Positions 25,527 through 33,741 of a DNA stretch of 35,017 nucleotides are shown here, one piece after another; within the stretch, counting starts at the first letter, position 1, and each line of letters starts with the position of its first letter. Where the stretch lies: the NCBI GenBank assembly GCA_015231775.1, contig JADGAY010000020.1, positions 1-35,017 on the forward strand. Reading direction: 5' to 3'. The notes under the pieces are model-generated. The model saw only the letters and a list, made by a program, of their open reading frames with translations. It had not been told where the DNA came from and searched no databases. Source of the stretch: Magnetococcales bacterium (GTDB taxonomy: Bacteria; Pseudomonadota; Magnetococcia; Magnetococcales; Magnetaquicoccaceae). The translations under genes were made by a program, and so were the position numbers.

Positions 25527-26534
25527 TCAGGAGAACATATCGGGTTCGATCAGAAGATCCGCCTGGACATCCCGCGCCAGCTTCCGACCCAAGTAAAGTG
25601 GGGCCTGCTTCGGAGGGATACCAGTGCCGGGGTTGCGATAGACCACATCCCCTTCGGTGAGCGTCTCCCCCTGGGAGAGTGCCCGTGCGGTCACCATGGA
25701 GACATGATATTTGTCGCGTGTCACCTGCTCTCGTTCCGAAACCCGCTTTTCGCCATCACCACGCATTTGTTCAATGGCGCGGATATCGCGAATCATGGCG
25801 GTCAGCTCTTCGGGTTCCAGGGAGATCTTATGATCGAAGCCGGGCAGGGTACGATCCAGCGTGAAATGGCGTTCCACCATGCGCGCGCCCATGGCCGTGG
25901 CCGCCAGGCTAGGCAAATATCCGATCTCGTGGCCAGAAAATCCCACCGACACGCCATAACGGTCACGCAATTGGTCGATCATGGTCAGATTGCACAGCTC
26001 GGGCGGCGTCGGATAGACCGACACGCAGTGCATGAGACTCAAGGGGGCGCGGCGGCGGGTGAAGATCTCCACCGCGCGGTCGATCTCCTCCCATTCGGCC
26101 ATGCCGGTGGAGAGGATGACCGGTTTGCCCAGTTCCGCCAGATGTTCCAGCAGCGGCAGATTGCCGAGGGAGTGGCTGGCCAGTTTGTAGCGGGCGACGC
26201 CCAGTTCCTCGAGAAAATGGACCGCCGGGATGTCAAAGGCGGTGCAGAGGAATTCGATTCCGCGTTGCTGGCAGTGATCACGGATGGTTTGATACGCGGA
26301 AAAATCGAACTCGATGTGTTCGCGAATTTGTCGATAGGTGGTTCCGAACTCCGGGAACCGGCTATCCGGGGCATCGAGCACCGCGCCGATGGCTAGGATG
26401 CCAACGGTTCGTTTCTGAAATTTAATCACGTCCGCGCCAGCGTCCGCCGCGGCATCGATCATGCGCAGGGCCAGATCCAGGGAGCCGTTGTGGTTCAAAC
26501 CGGCTTCGGCAATCACTTCAACGGAATGGTTCAT
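25527..26534 (-). CDS. neuB: NeuB-family nonulosonate (sialic acid-type) synthase
   Basis: NeuB enzymes condense phosphoenolpyruvate with a six-carbon sugar to make nine-carbon nonulosonic acids such as N-acetylneuraminate, legionaminate or pseudaminate. The 335-residue product opens MNHSVEVIAEAGLNHNGSLD, has VIKFQKRT, PVILSTGMAEWEEI, HCVSVYPTPPELCNL, FSGHEIGYLPSLAATAMGAR and ERHFTLDRTLPGFDHKISLE. A C-terminal SAF (antifreeze-like) domain spans about 280-335. The sugar cannot be fixed from these motifs. AGGTGAT lies just before ATG 26534; a longer frame runs back into repeat copy C and is rejected. Downstream comes the GT2 fusion gene, while the CMP-activating gene lies beyond copy C. Confidence 0.92.
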   Translation of the reverse strand: MNHSVEVIAEAGLNHNGSLDLALRMIDAAADAGADVIKFQKRTVGILAIGAVLDAPDSRFPEFGTTYRQIREHIEFDFSAYQTIRDHCQQRGIEFLCTAFDIPAVHFLEELGVARYKLASHSLGNLPLLEHLAELGKPVILSTGMAEWEEIDRAVEIFTRRRAPLSLMHCVSVYPTPPELCNLTMIDQLRDRYGVSVGFSGHEIGYLPSLAATAMGARMVERHFTLDRTLPGFDHKISLEPEELTAMIRDIRAIEQMRGDGEKRVSEREQVTRDKYHVSMVTARALSQGETLTEGDVVYRNPGTGIPPKQAPLYLGRKLARDVQADLLIEPDMFS

Positions 26535-26571
26535 ATCACCTCGGTTGAAAATTGGGGGGTTGTAAGGTGAT

Positions 26572-26920
26572 GGGGTCCAGGGGCCCATGGCCCCTGGTGG
26601 GATCCAAGGGCAAAGCCCTTGGGACTTGTTTTTTGACTTTCGCGCGCTTTTTGCGAAAAAGGCGCAAGCGCGCGGGGCACATCGCTCGCGACGAACAAGC
26701 CGCCCACGGCGGCCAGTTTGGGGCAAGGCGAAGAGGCGTCGTTTTGCCAACAACGCAAAACGACGCCTCTTCCAAGGCTGGCGCGAAATTTTTTCACAAA
26801 AAACGTGAAAAAATTTTCTTTTAAGGATGCGCCTGAAAGTCAAAAGCAAAAATCAAAAATTCAGAACCTCGGAGGCTCTGCCTCCGAACCTCCGCCGGGG
26901 ACCTTCGGTCCCCCGTCCCC
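26572..26920 (+). repeat. Repeat island, copy C (short form)
   Basis: This copy separates the dehydrogenase stop from the neuB start. The left module is CCAGGGGCC/GGCCCCTGG (26577-26597) and CCAAGGGC/GCCCTTGG (26604-26622), then TTGTTTTTTGACTTT. The core has the GCGCGC section with a TTTTTGCGAAAAA hairpin, a GCCGCC/GGCGGC stem near 26699-26713, and an 18-bp perfect stem with 7-nt loop (26730-26747, 26755-26772). CCAAGGCTGGCGCG and the A/T-rich TTTTTTCAC hairpin follow. The right module has CGGAGGC/GCCTCCG (26870-26886) and GGGGACC/GGTCCCC (26897-26913). The first long variable hairpin of copies A, B and D is missing, with a short TCGCTCGCGA in its place. Confidence 0.85.
26840..26913 (-). terminator. 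Candidate terminator after the dehydrogenase gene
   Basis: On the minus strand, about 30 bases past the dehydrogenase stop, stems GGGGACC/GGTCCCC and CGGAGGC/GCCTCCG with 3-nt loops are followed by GTTCTGAATTTTTGATTTTT. If active, it would separate neuA-dehydrogenase transcription from neuB and the GT2 fusion gene. It is the right module of repeat copy C. Confidence 0.45.
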
Positions 26921-26943
26921 TGTGACCATTTTTACCGCCCTGG

Positions 26944-27900
26944 TCACGCCCCACCCAGAAAACTCCGCAACAACCCAGCCGCATGTCCATAGGCGATCTC
27001 CTGCCCTTCACGAGTCATGCCACCCGTATGCGGGGTAATCAAAATGCGCGCATCCCGCCGCGCCCGATCGATCAGAGGATTGATCGCCTTGGCGCGTACC
27101 TCATCGGCCAACACATCGGTGGCCAATCGTGCCAACGGATTGGCATCGAGAAAAGCCATCAGAGCACTCTCGTCCACCACGTCCCCACGCGCGGTGTTGA
27201 CCAACACGACATCCGGCTTCATGCGCGCAAACCAACTCCCATCCACCATGCCCTGAGTCGCCTCGGTGGCATGCACATGCAAACTGATGACATCCGACTC
27301 GGCCAACAGACGATCGATCCCCACCTGCTCGATCCCAGCCTCCGCAACCGTCTTGAAGGGATCAACCACCAAAACCCGCGCGCCAAATGCACGACAATAA
27401 CGGGAGAACATCCCACCCAGACGACCATACCCCACCACGCCGATGGTCAGATGATCCATCTGCCGACCAATGAACCGGGTGTAATCCCACTCCCCGGCCT
27501 TGACCGAATCGAACGAGGCCGGCACATGCCGCAGCGAGGCCATCATCAAGGCAAAGGCATGCTCGGCGGTGGAAGAGATACGATTGATGAAACTCCGTTC
27601 TTCGGTCAGGGAGATGATCCGGATGCCCCGTGCCGCCGCCAGAGGCTTATCGATATGATTGGTGCCGGTCGAAGCGGTACAGATCACGGCCAGATCGGTT
27701 CCGGCGTCAAAAATCTCCTGGCCCAGAAAGACGTTTGACTTGTTCGGATTGGTGAACAACGCCCGCTGTCCGGGCAGGGCGGCGATCACCTCCGCGGAGG
27801 TCGGATGATCCAGATAGGTTACATGGCCACAGGATTCAAGAATCTCGGGTACACCGCGAATGTGACGCACGGGGGTGATGACGAGAATGGACGGTTTCAT
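26944..27900 (-). CDS. D-isomer-specific 2-hydroxyacid dehydrogenase
   Basis: The 318-residue protein is an NAD-dependent D-2-hydroxyacid dehydrogenase. It has the Rossmann motif IGVVGYGRLGGMFSRYCRAF with acidic VVDPF after it. The catalytic triad is the Arg of VNTARGDVVDE, the Glu of DVLADEVRAK and the His of ILITPHTGGM. Its ATG overlaps the stop of the CMP-sugar synthetase gene by four bases, so the enzymes are made together. Its substrate is unknown; a role in making or modifying a 2-keto or 2-hydroxy acid of the surface glycan is inferred from the overlap. Confidence 0.9.
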   Translation of the reverse strand: MKPSILVITPVRHIRGVPEILESCGHVTYLDHPTSAEVIAALPGQRALFTNPNKSNVFLGQEIFDAGTDLAVICTASTGTNHIDKPLAAARGIRIISLTEERSFINRISSTAEHAFALMMASLRHVPASFDSVKAGEWDYTRFIGRQMDHLTIGVVGYGRLGGMFSRYCRAFGARVLVVDPFKTVAEAGIEQVGIDRLLAESDVISLHVHATEATQGMVDGSWFARMKPDVVLVNTARGDVVDESALMAFLDANPLARLATDVLADEVRAKAINPLIDRARRDARILITPHTGGMTREGQEIAYGHAAGLLRSFLGGA

Positions 27901-28637
27901 GCGTGAGGGTTCCTTTCCGAATCAGAAGCGGACAACAACAGTTCGGCGATCTTGAAGTCAAGCCAAGAGTCGATGTTGACCGCCTTTTCCGGTGCAAGGA
28001 TCCAAGGTCGGCTCTCCCTGGACCCGTAACGGAGCCCCTGAATCATCAGGCAGTCCCGTTTCAGGGCATAGATCGCACCACTGCGAATGTAGGCATCGGG
28101 TTTGAGATCCTGTCGTCGGCTCTCGGGAATCTCCGGCAGACAAAAATCGACGATCCGGTCATCGACGATTTTCTTGATCCGGATCGGATGGTGATCTTCG
28201 AGCCGATGAACGGCAATGACCGAATCAGCGCCCGTGGTCAGGAGTTTCTCCAACACGCCGTCAATATCTCCAACGGTTTTCATCGGGTTGGTGCACATCA
28301 GTTCAATGACGTAATCATACGGTTCCCCCTCGTCGGTTTCGGCCCAGGTGACGGCATGCCGCAAGGCCGCAAGCGAACTGGCCGTGTCGCTGGCCAGCTC
28401 GGCGGGTCGCGAAAAGGGGGCCTCGGCGCCATGCTCGATGGCCACCGCGCGAATCTCCGGATCGTCCGTGGAGACGAGATAACGGGTGATGTAACGGCTT
28501 TTCAACGCCTCGCGAATGGTCCAGGCGATCAACGGCAAACCGTGGATCGGCAAGACGTTTTTGCGAGGCACGCTTTTGGAACCGCCACGCGCCAGGGTCA
28601 GGGCGAGAATACGCGGTTTCCGCTCCGATTGGAACAT
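27897..28637 (-). CDS. neuA: CMP-nonulosonate synthetase (NeuA-type cytidylyltransferase)
   Basis: NeuA-type enzymes activate sialic-acid-like sugars as CMP derivatives for glycosyltransferases. The 246-residue protein has the full CTP-binding signature LTLARGGSKSVPRKNVLPIH, then GLPLIAWTIREALKSRYITR, VSTDDPEIRAVAIEHGAE, RPAELASDTASSLAALRHAV and a metal/sugar site region ELMCTNPMKTVGDIDGVLEK. GGAG lies 12 bases before ATG 28637. It is the first gene of the minus-strand glycan block and is divergent from the exporter genes. The exact sugar is unknown. Confidence 0.9.
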   Translation of the reverse strand: MFQSERKPRILALTLARGGSKSVPRKNVLPIHGLPLIAWTIREALKSRYITRYLVSTDDPEIRAVAIEHGAEAPFSRPAELASDTASSLAALRHAVTWAETDEGEPYDYVIELMCTNPMKTVGDIDGVLEKLLTTGADSVIAVHRLEDHHPIRIKKIVDDRIVDFCLPEIPESRRQDLKPDAYIRSGAIYALKRDCLMIQGLRYGSRESRPWILAPEKAVNIDSWLDFKIAELLLSASDSERNPHA

Positions 28638-28876
28638 GATGGTTGATGACTCCTTGACCAGGACGAAGGAAGCGGATATTGCAGTTATTGAAAGATGGAA
28701 TGGTCTCGGGAATGGTCGGAATTGTCAATGGCCGGGAGATTCGATTCCCCATTTTCCAATGTTTTCCGACACGCTTGACAACAACGCACAAACATGGCCT
28801 CATGATCATCCGACCCGATATCAACGCAACACGATGCGGATGCATCCCCGCCAAACCTTAACGAGACCCACCACCC

Positions 28877-29743
28877 ATGTCCGATCATCCAGGGATTGTT
28901 CCTTTGGAAGAAACCATCCACACATCCGATTCAAACGTCATCCATCCAATCACGATTTTGCGTTCCGTGCTGCACAATTTCTGGAAATCACGTGAATTGG
29001 CATGGCTGTTGATTGTTCGTGAAAACAAGCAACGCTACAGACAATCCAAATTTGGTCTTCTTTGGGTGTTGATAACCCCTTTGCTTTCAACTTTGATTTT
29101 TGCATTTCTTTTGCATAAAAAAATATTAAATATCGAATCCACCGAAATTCCCTACCCGATTTATGTCATGCTTGGAACCATGTTGTGGCAAATTTTTTCC
29201 GAAAGCGTCACGACACCCTTGAAAACGTTCAACACGTTCGTTCCCATCATGATCAAGATCAACATGTACCGGGAAGCGCCGATTTTATCCGGTCTGGTGC
29301 AGGTGCTCTTTCTCATGGTCTTGCAACTGCTATTGACCGGGATGCTGTTGGCCTTTTTTCATGGAATCTCACCAACCATTCTGCTCGCTCCACTCCTGAT
29401 TCTGCCACTGATCATTTTTGGTACGGCCATTGGCATTCTTCTGGTCCCTCTCGGCATTCTTTACAAGGATGTCGGCGAGGGCAGCAACGTGCTGCTGCGC
29501 ATTGGTTTCCTGGTGACCCCCATTGCCTATCCGGCCCCACAAGAGTGGCCGTGGTCCCTGTTGGTGACACTCAATCCGGTTGTTCCGTTGTTGCAGGGGT
29601 GTCGGGATTGGATGGCCAAGGGGGTCATGAGCGATCCGTTCGCCTATGGGATGACCTGTGGTGGCACGTTGTTAATTTTGATGGTTGCGCTGATTTTTTA
29701 TCACATCACCATACCGGTGGTCCTGGAAAGATTAGGCGCCTGA
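28877..29743 (+). CDS. wzm: ABC-2-type polysaccharide exporter permease (Wzm-like)
   Basis: The 288-residue protein has six hydrophobic segments of the ABC-2 permease type. It begins with a soluble helix then LLIVRENKQRYRQSKFGLLW, a sequence typical of Wzm/KpsM/TagG permeases, followed by LLSTLIFAFLL, YVMLGTMLWQIF, LIIFGTAIGILLVPLGILYK and TPIAYPAPQEWPWSLLVTLN. It would form the inner-membrane channel with the ATPase encoded 12 bases downstream. The first part of the gene is visibly richer in A and T than the flanking genes, a sign of separate acquisition. The ribosome site before ATG 28877 is weak. Confidence 0.9.
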   Translation: MSDHPGIVPLEETIHTSDSNVIHPITILRSVLHNFWKSRELAWLLIVRENKQRYRQSKFGLLWVLITPLLSTLIFAFLLHKKILNIESTEIPYPIYVMLGTMLWQIFSESVTTPLKTFNTFVPIMIKINMYREAPILSGLVQVLFLMVLQLLLTGMLLAFFHGISPTILLAPLLILPLIIFGTAIGILLVPLGILYKDVGEGSNVLLRIGFLVTPIAYPAPQEWPWSLLVTLNPVVPLLQGCRDWMAKGVMSDPFAYGMTCGGTLLILMVALIFYHITIPVVLERLGA

Positions 29744-29755
29744 GGAACGATTCCC

Positions 29756-31036
29756 GTGAACGATGAACTGGTTCGGGTGGAGAACGTCTCCAAGAAGTTC
29801 TGCCGCGATTTGAAACGCTCCCTGCATTACGGCATCACGGACATGATGCGCGCCGTTCGTGGACTGGGTCGAGAGCACCAGTTGCGCAAGGATGAGTTCT
29901 GGGCCATCCGGGAGGTCTCCTTTTCCCTCAAGCGCGGGGAGATCGTCGGCATCATCGGACCCAACGGGGCGGGGAAAACCACCCTGCTGCGCCTGATCAA
30001 CGGTTTGATACTACCGGATCAAGGAGAGATCCACCTGCGTGGCCGAATCGGCGCCCTGATTCAACTGGGAGCCGGTTTCAGTCCGATTTTAAGCGGTCGG
30101 GAGAATATCTTTGTGAATGCGGCCATTCTTGGCATGTCCAAGAGTGAGATCCAACACAAATTGGAACAGATCATCGAATTTGCCGATATCGGGGAGTTCA
30201 TCGACGCACCGGTACAATCCTACAGCTCCGGGATGCGGGCGCGCCTGGGTTTCGCCGTGGCCATCCACATGGATCCGGATATCCTGCTGGTGGATGAAAT
30301 TCTGGCCGTGGGCGACATGATCTTTCGCAACAAAGCCATGGCGCGCATGCAACAGCTCGCCCAATCCGGCATGGCGATCATCTTCATTTCCCACAATCTC
30401 GATCAGGTGGACCGCCTGTGCAACCGCGCCATTTTCTTCAAGAGTGGCCAATGCATCGCCGATGGTCCAACACGGAAGATCATTACCCGCTATGTCGCGG
30501 CCTGCACGCCTCAGGTCACGGGGCCCCAGTTTCTTCACCATCCCGGCACCGAACAGACCCTGTGGGTCGAACAGGTCACCTTGCATGACAGCTCCGGTCA
30601 AACGATTGAGCAGCTTGAATCCTGTGCGCCGCTGATTATTCGCATGACCTTTGAGGCCAGAATCGATCTGGAAGCGCCGATTTTTTCCTTCATGATCGAA
30701 GCTCCGGCACGGCAAATCATTGCCGCGATCGTCACCCAGAATTCCGACCATCTGGAACGCCCCTCCTTCACGCGAGGGCGTCATGTCCTGGAAACACGCA
30801 TTGCCAATTTATCTTTGTTACCTGGTCATTATACGTTTCGTGTATCTGTCTACAAGCAAGGTAATGTCGAATTTTTAGGTCGAATCACACAACTGGCTGA
30901 TTTACAGGTCATACCCCATTCCAAGCAGAACATTATTTCCAATGAGAGTGTTTTTGTCGAACTGGGTTCCTCATGGCACGCCTTCGAACCATGCCATCCC
31001 GAGGCGCAACGGGAGGTGAAGCGGGAAGACGGGTAA
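29756..31036 (+). CDS. wzt: ABC polysaccharide exporter ATPase with C-terminal binding domain (Wzt-like)
   Basis: The 426-residue protein has an ABC ATPase domain (1-240): Walker A GPNGAGKTT at 68-76, the Q-loop region LIQLGAGFSPILSGREN, signature SYSSGMRARLGFAVA and Walker B DILLVDEILAVGD. A C-terminal domain of about 175 residues follows, as in Wzt proteins that recognise the non-reducing end of an O-antigen before export. It starts with GTG at 29756, supported by GAGGA nine bases upstream. Wzt tails are glycan-specific, so this one should match the locally made polymer. Confidence 0.92.
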   Translation: MNDELVRVENVSKKFCRDLKRSLHYGITDMMRAVRGLGREHQLRKDEFWAIREVSFSLKRGEIVGIIGPNGAGKTTLLRLINGLILPDQGEIHLRGRIGALIQLGAGFSPILSGRENIFVNAAILGMSKSEIQHKLEQIIEFADIGEFIDAPVQSYSSGMRARLGFAVAIHMDPDILLVDEILAVGDMIFRNKAMARMQQLAQSGMAIIFISHNLDQVDRLCNRAIFFKSGQCIADGPTRKIITRYVAACTPQVTGPQFLHHPGTEQTLWVEQVTLHDSSGQTIEQLESCAPLIIRMTFEARIDLEAPIFSFMIEAPARQIIAAIVTQNSDHLERPSFTRGRHVLETRIANLSLLPGHYTFRVSVYKQGNVEFLGRITQLADLQVIPHSKQNIISNESVFVELGSSWHAFEPCHPEAQREVKREDG

Positions 31037-31351
31037 TATTTATAAAAACAAATGAATATCCAATAATCTGGCGTCACGGCAGATCCTTATTGAAAATAAA
31101 TTTGATTTACCATATTCTTGATACTGGCATCCATCATCGCGTCAGGTTCAACCAAAAAAACTCCATTAAATAAGTTATCAACCATTTCAAAATAAAACGA
31201 ATTAAGGTATTTTGCGTCGCCTGCCGACGCAAAAACCTGGTTGAATTGAGCGCGGTGGGGAAATGACGGGCCTTGGAGCTGATATGGAGTTTTCAGGTTG
31301 GCCGGGGAGGAAGATGATCGGCAGTCCGCTGTTTGCCCTGGATGTCAAAGT
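31037..31351. other. AT-rich gap after the exporter genes, with one strong hairpin
   Basis: The first 170 bases are AT-rich with no plausible gene. A perfect 10-bp stem, TTTTGCGTCG (31210-31219) and CGACGCAAAA (31225-31234), has a 5-nt loop and could end wzt transcription, though it lies 170 bases from the stop. CGGCAGTCCG at 31319-31328 is inverted at 31373-31382, straddling the truncated edge of the IS91-type relic. Confidence 0.45.
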
Positions 31352-31763
31352 TCATCGAGAGGCACTTTTCAACGGACTGCCGCCTATTATGGCCTCGGCG
31401 CAGGTCAGCATGAACAGATGGTAGAGGTCAAGCCGGTTGGCGTGAAACAGAGGTCGAAGGGCCTCTGGGATGGTGATGGTGACATGAAAATAGGGGGCAG
31501 GTAAAAGTTCTTCACACCTGTTTTCCAGCCATTGCCTTGTTTGCTGGGTGTGGCACTTTGGGCAATGCCGGTTTTTTGCAGGAGTGGTAACTGAAGATTG
31601 GTTTGTGGCAGGTGTCGCATTGGTAGTAGTCGCCACCCAGCGCCTCAGTGCGGCAGTTGGTGATGTCATTGACGGCTCGCCGGTGGGACGGCAACATGGA
31701 GTCGCCGAAGGCATCCAGGTGTTCCCTGCCAAAGCGATGGAAGATGTCCGAGACCTCGATCAT
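31352..31763 (-). pseudogene. Truncated, frameshifted IS91-family transposase
   Basis: The minus strand starts MIEVSDIFHRFGREHLDAF after AGGAG. It runs through YQCDTCHKPIFSYHSCKK and then continues in another frame as NRHCPKCHTQQTRQWLENRC and PYFHVTITIPEALRPLFHAN. Together these rebuild the N-terminal zinc-binding region typical of IS91/IS801-type transposases (YxCxxC, SCxNRHCPKC). The frame breaks near 31572. Similarity ends at about 31388, after CAEAIIGG, so the catalytic two-tyrosine domain is lost. The gene cannot be active. Confidence 0.75.
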
Positions 31764-31778
31764 GGCTGTTCTCCTGAA

Positions 31779-32038
31779 TCAAAGAGCAGTCATGACGCGG
31801 TCGAGGACATCACGTAGCGCCGGTTCGGTGAAATGGGTGTAAATGGAGGTTGATTGGATACTGGAATGGCCGAGCAGGATCTGCACCACTCTGGTATCTA
31901 CCTTGTTTTCCATTCCTCAATGGATCGCCAGGATCGGGCTGCCAGCCTGTCGATAACGTTCAGATAGACTTGCTGACTGCGCGGAGCCAAACCGACCACT
32001 TTCAGTTCGTCGGTCATACGTTGGCGCAAAGTATTCAT
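31779..32038 (-). pseudogene. Internally deleted tyrosine integrase of the IS91-type element
   Basis: From ATG 32038, preceded by GGAG, the minus strand encodes MNTLRQRMTDELKVVGLAPR and SQQVYLNVIDRLA, the N-terminal SAM-like domain of tyrosine recombinases. After SIEEWKTR a stop appears. In the next frame comes the extreme C-terminus of the same family, KVDTRVVQILLGHSSIQST, IYTH with the catalytic tyrosine, and a TGA at 31781-31779. The central catalytic part is deleted, probably well over 100 residues. It stands just ahead of the transposase relic on the same strand; some IS91-type elements carry such an integrase. Confidence 0.75.
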
Positions 32039-32331
32039 GATCAGTCTCCTCTTCCAAAGGTAATGAGATCTGGCCCGATGCCAGATGGATGAAGAGAATA
32101 CTCGAAAAGAGGAGGGAGTACCAAAAGCGGAGGGAAAGTCGCAAGAGGCGCGATTACGCTCAAGCTGCGGCGCAGTCGCTCAGTTCAACTGTTTGAAGCG
32201 GTCAGACACTAAAATTCCCAATCTACCGTGAAACTCCCGAAAGAAGCTCCACGGTTGGGGGTGAGGGGTGCTCCCCCCTTCATGCAAGGTTACGTCTGGC
32301 ATATCCAACCGTCTGGCACGCCCTGCCCGCC
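32039..32331. other. Gap between the IS relic and the transferase gene
   Basis: About 290 bases without a convincing gene. A minus-strand frame ending RLGILVSDRFKQLN lies across 32180-32416 but overlaps the next gene and has no domain I recognise. G-run/C-run pairs at about 32256-32279 could form a hairpin. The stretch may include the lost outer end of the IS91-type element. Confidence 0.35.
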
Positions 32332-33741
32332 ATGCCCACTGCCGTCCATCGTCTGAAATCAGACTTTGGAAAGGCGGAACCCTGGAAAGGGGATTCCCTT
32401 GATCGTGAGCGTTCATTCGTGAAATTACAACGTGTTCTGCTTTTATCGGGACGATACCTGAAGGAGAATCCCTATCGCGAGTTGAACATCAAACGCCTGC
32501 TGGAACAACGTGGCGTGAAGGTGAAATTCGCCGTACCTGGGCGCGGACTCAACAAAAGCGTCACCACTGAACCGGTCCATGGCGATCCGGTCTTGATGCG
32601 CGAGGGGGCCATCCAACTGGATGGTGAGTGGGATTTCCGGCTGGCGATGCGTGGTTGCCAGATGGTGGTATTCAGTACCTGGCGCAGTTATCTCTCCTTG
32701 ACGCAACTGGCTCGGGCGGAAGGTCGCTTGACCATCAACTTTTGCGCCTCCTCTGGATTGGATCACTGGACCCATGGGGTGGAGCGTTGTCTGATCCGCA
32801 GCCGATTCATCGCCCGGCAGTTGCATTACATGGAGCAAATGTTCAATCTGCCCGTTCTTCCGGATGATCAACTGCGCGTTGTCGGCTCCATCCAGTACGA
32901 ATATCCCAAGGATCATCAACCCCCCGAGTTTCCCGATCGCGAAGCGTTCTGTCGCCATTATGATCTGGATCCCTCGCGTCCCATCGCGGTTCTGTTTCCC
33001 AAGGGAATCGAATCATTCCACAAAAAGGTGGCCCTCTGGCTCCCACATTTGAACAAACAACAGGTAGATGCCTATAACCAATGGTTTTTGGATAAATACA
33101 CCGCCATCTGTGATCAGGCCAGGAAGGCCCATTGCAACCTGTTGATCAAAATGCACCCTTCCGCCTATGCCAGCTACAACTGCGAAGTCAGTTCCGAAAT
33201 CCGGTATTGGCAACGTTACCCCTGGACGCGCATTCTGGAGGTGGAACATACCATGCCCATGTATCGTTACATGGACGTGGGTCTGGGCATCAACTCCCAC
33301 TCCGCGCTGGAAGCCGGGCTGTTCAACAAACCATTCATTTATGTCGATTCCGATCAGCAATCACCCCCGGATACACCACATTTCAAAAATATCCAGCTTT
33401 GTCAATTGCCTCCGGGTCCATCCATGCGTTGGCACGACAATCCTTCCGAGGTCAATCCCTGGTTCTGGTCCTGGCTGGGTGATTTTTGTCGTGTCGAGGA
33501 GCTTGCCGAAAAGCTGGTTGATCCGATCAAGGCGGTTCCGATTCGCGCCGAGGATCGTCAGGCCTTCATCGACGAGTTCTGGGGCATGGATGACCACATG
33601 GCCTCGGAACGAATTGTCGATGAGATCATTCGCTTTGGCGAGGAGCGGATCGGCGCCGGATCACGTTGGTTCTCCAAGCCCCATTGGCGCGGTTTGATGG
33701 TGGATGGATTGCATCGGTTGCGGGGTCGTCACGACTGGTAG
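32332..33741 (+). CDS. GT-B-like surface-glycan transferase (CDP-glycerol-transferase-like)
   Basis: The product has up to 469 residues. A GT-B-type N-terminus begins LQRVLLLSGRYLKENPYREL. In the C-terminal half, LLIKMHPSAYASY and DVGLGINSHSALEAGLFNKPFIYVD match the KxHP and SxSxxEAxxxKPxI patterns of glycerophosphotransferases and related GT-B glycan enzymes. Substrate unknown. The first 29 residues precede the recognisable fold and may be junction sequence left by the neighbouring insertion; a GTG at 32419 (VKLQRVLLLSGRYL) is an alternative start, and neither has a good ribosome site. Its 3' end overlaps the convergent mutM by 13 bases. Confidence 0.7.
   Translation: MPTAVHRLKSDFGKAEPWKGDSLDRERSFVKLQRVLLLSGRYLKENPYRELNIKRLLEQRGVKVKFAVPGRGLNKSVTTEPVHGDPVLMREGAIQLDGEWDFRLAMRGCQMVVFSTWRSYLSLTQLARAEGRLTINFCASSGLDHWTHGVERCLIRSRFIARQLHYMEQMFNLPVLPDDQLRVVGSIQYEYPKDHQPPEFPDREAFCRHYDLDPSRPIAVLFPKGIESFHKKVALWLPHLNKQQVDAYNQWFLDKYTAICDQARKAHCNLLIKMHPSAYASYNCEVSSEIRYWQRYPWTRILEVEHTMPMYRYMDVGLGINSHSALEAGLFNKPFIYVDSDQQSPPDTPHFKNIQLCQLPPGPSMRWHDNPSEVNPWFWSWLGDFCRVEELAEKLVDPIKAVPIRAEDRQAFIDEFWGMDDHMASERIVDEIIRFGEERIGAGSRWFSKPHWRGLMVDGLHRLRGRHDW

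Noticed and set aside
26535-26849. Upstream extension of the neuB reading frame to 26849
   Set aside because: The extra 105 codons are translated repeat copy C. The conserved NeuB start MNHSVEVIAEAG with AGGTGAT before it is at 26534.
28775-28806. Consensus TTGACA upstream of the exporter permease
   Set aside because: The -35 match is perfect, but the best -10-like sequence (CATGAT at 28801) is 20 bases away, so I do not call a promoter.
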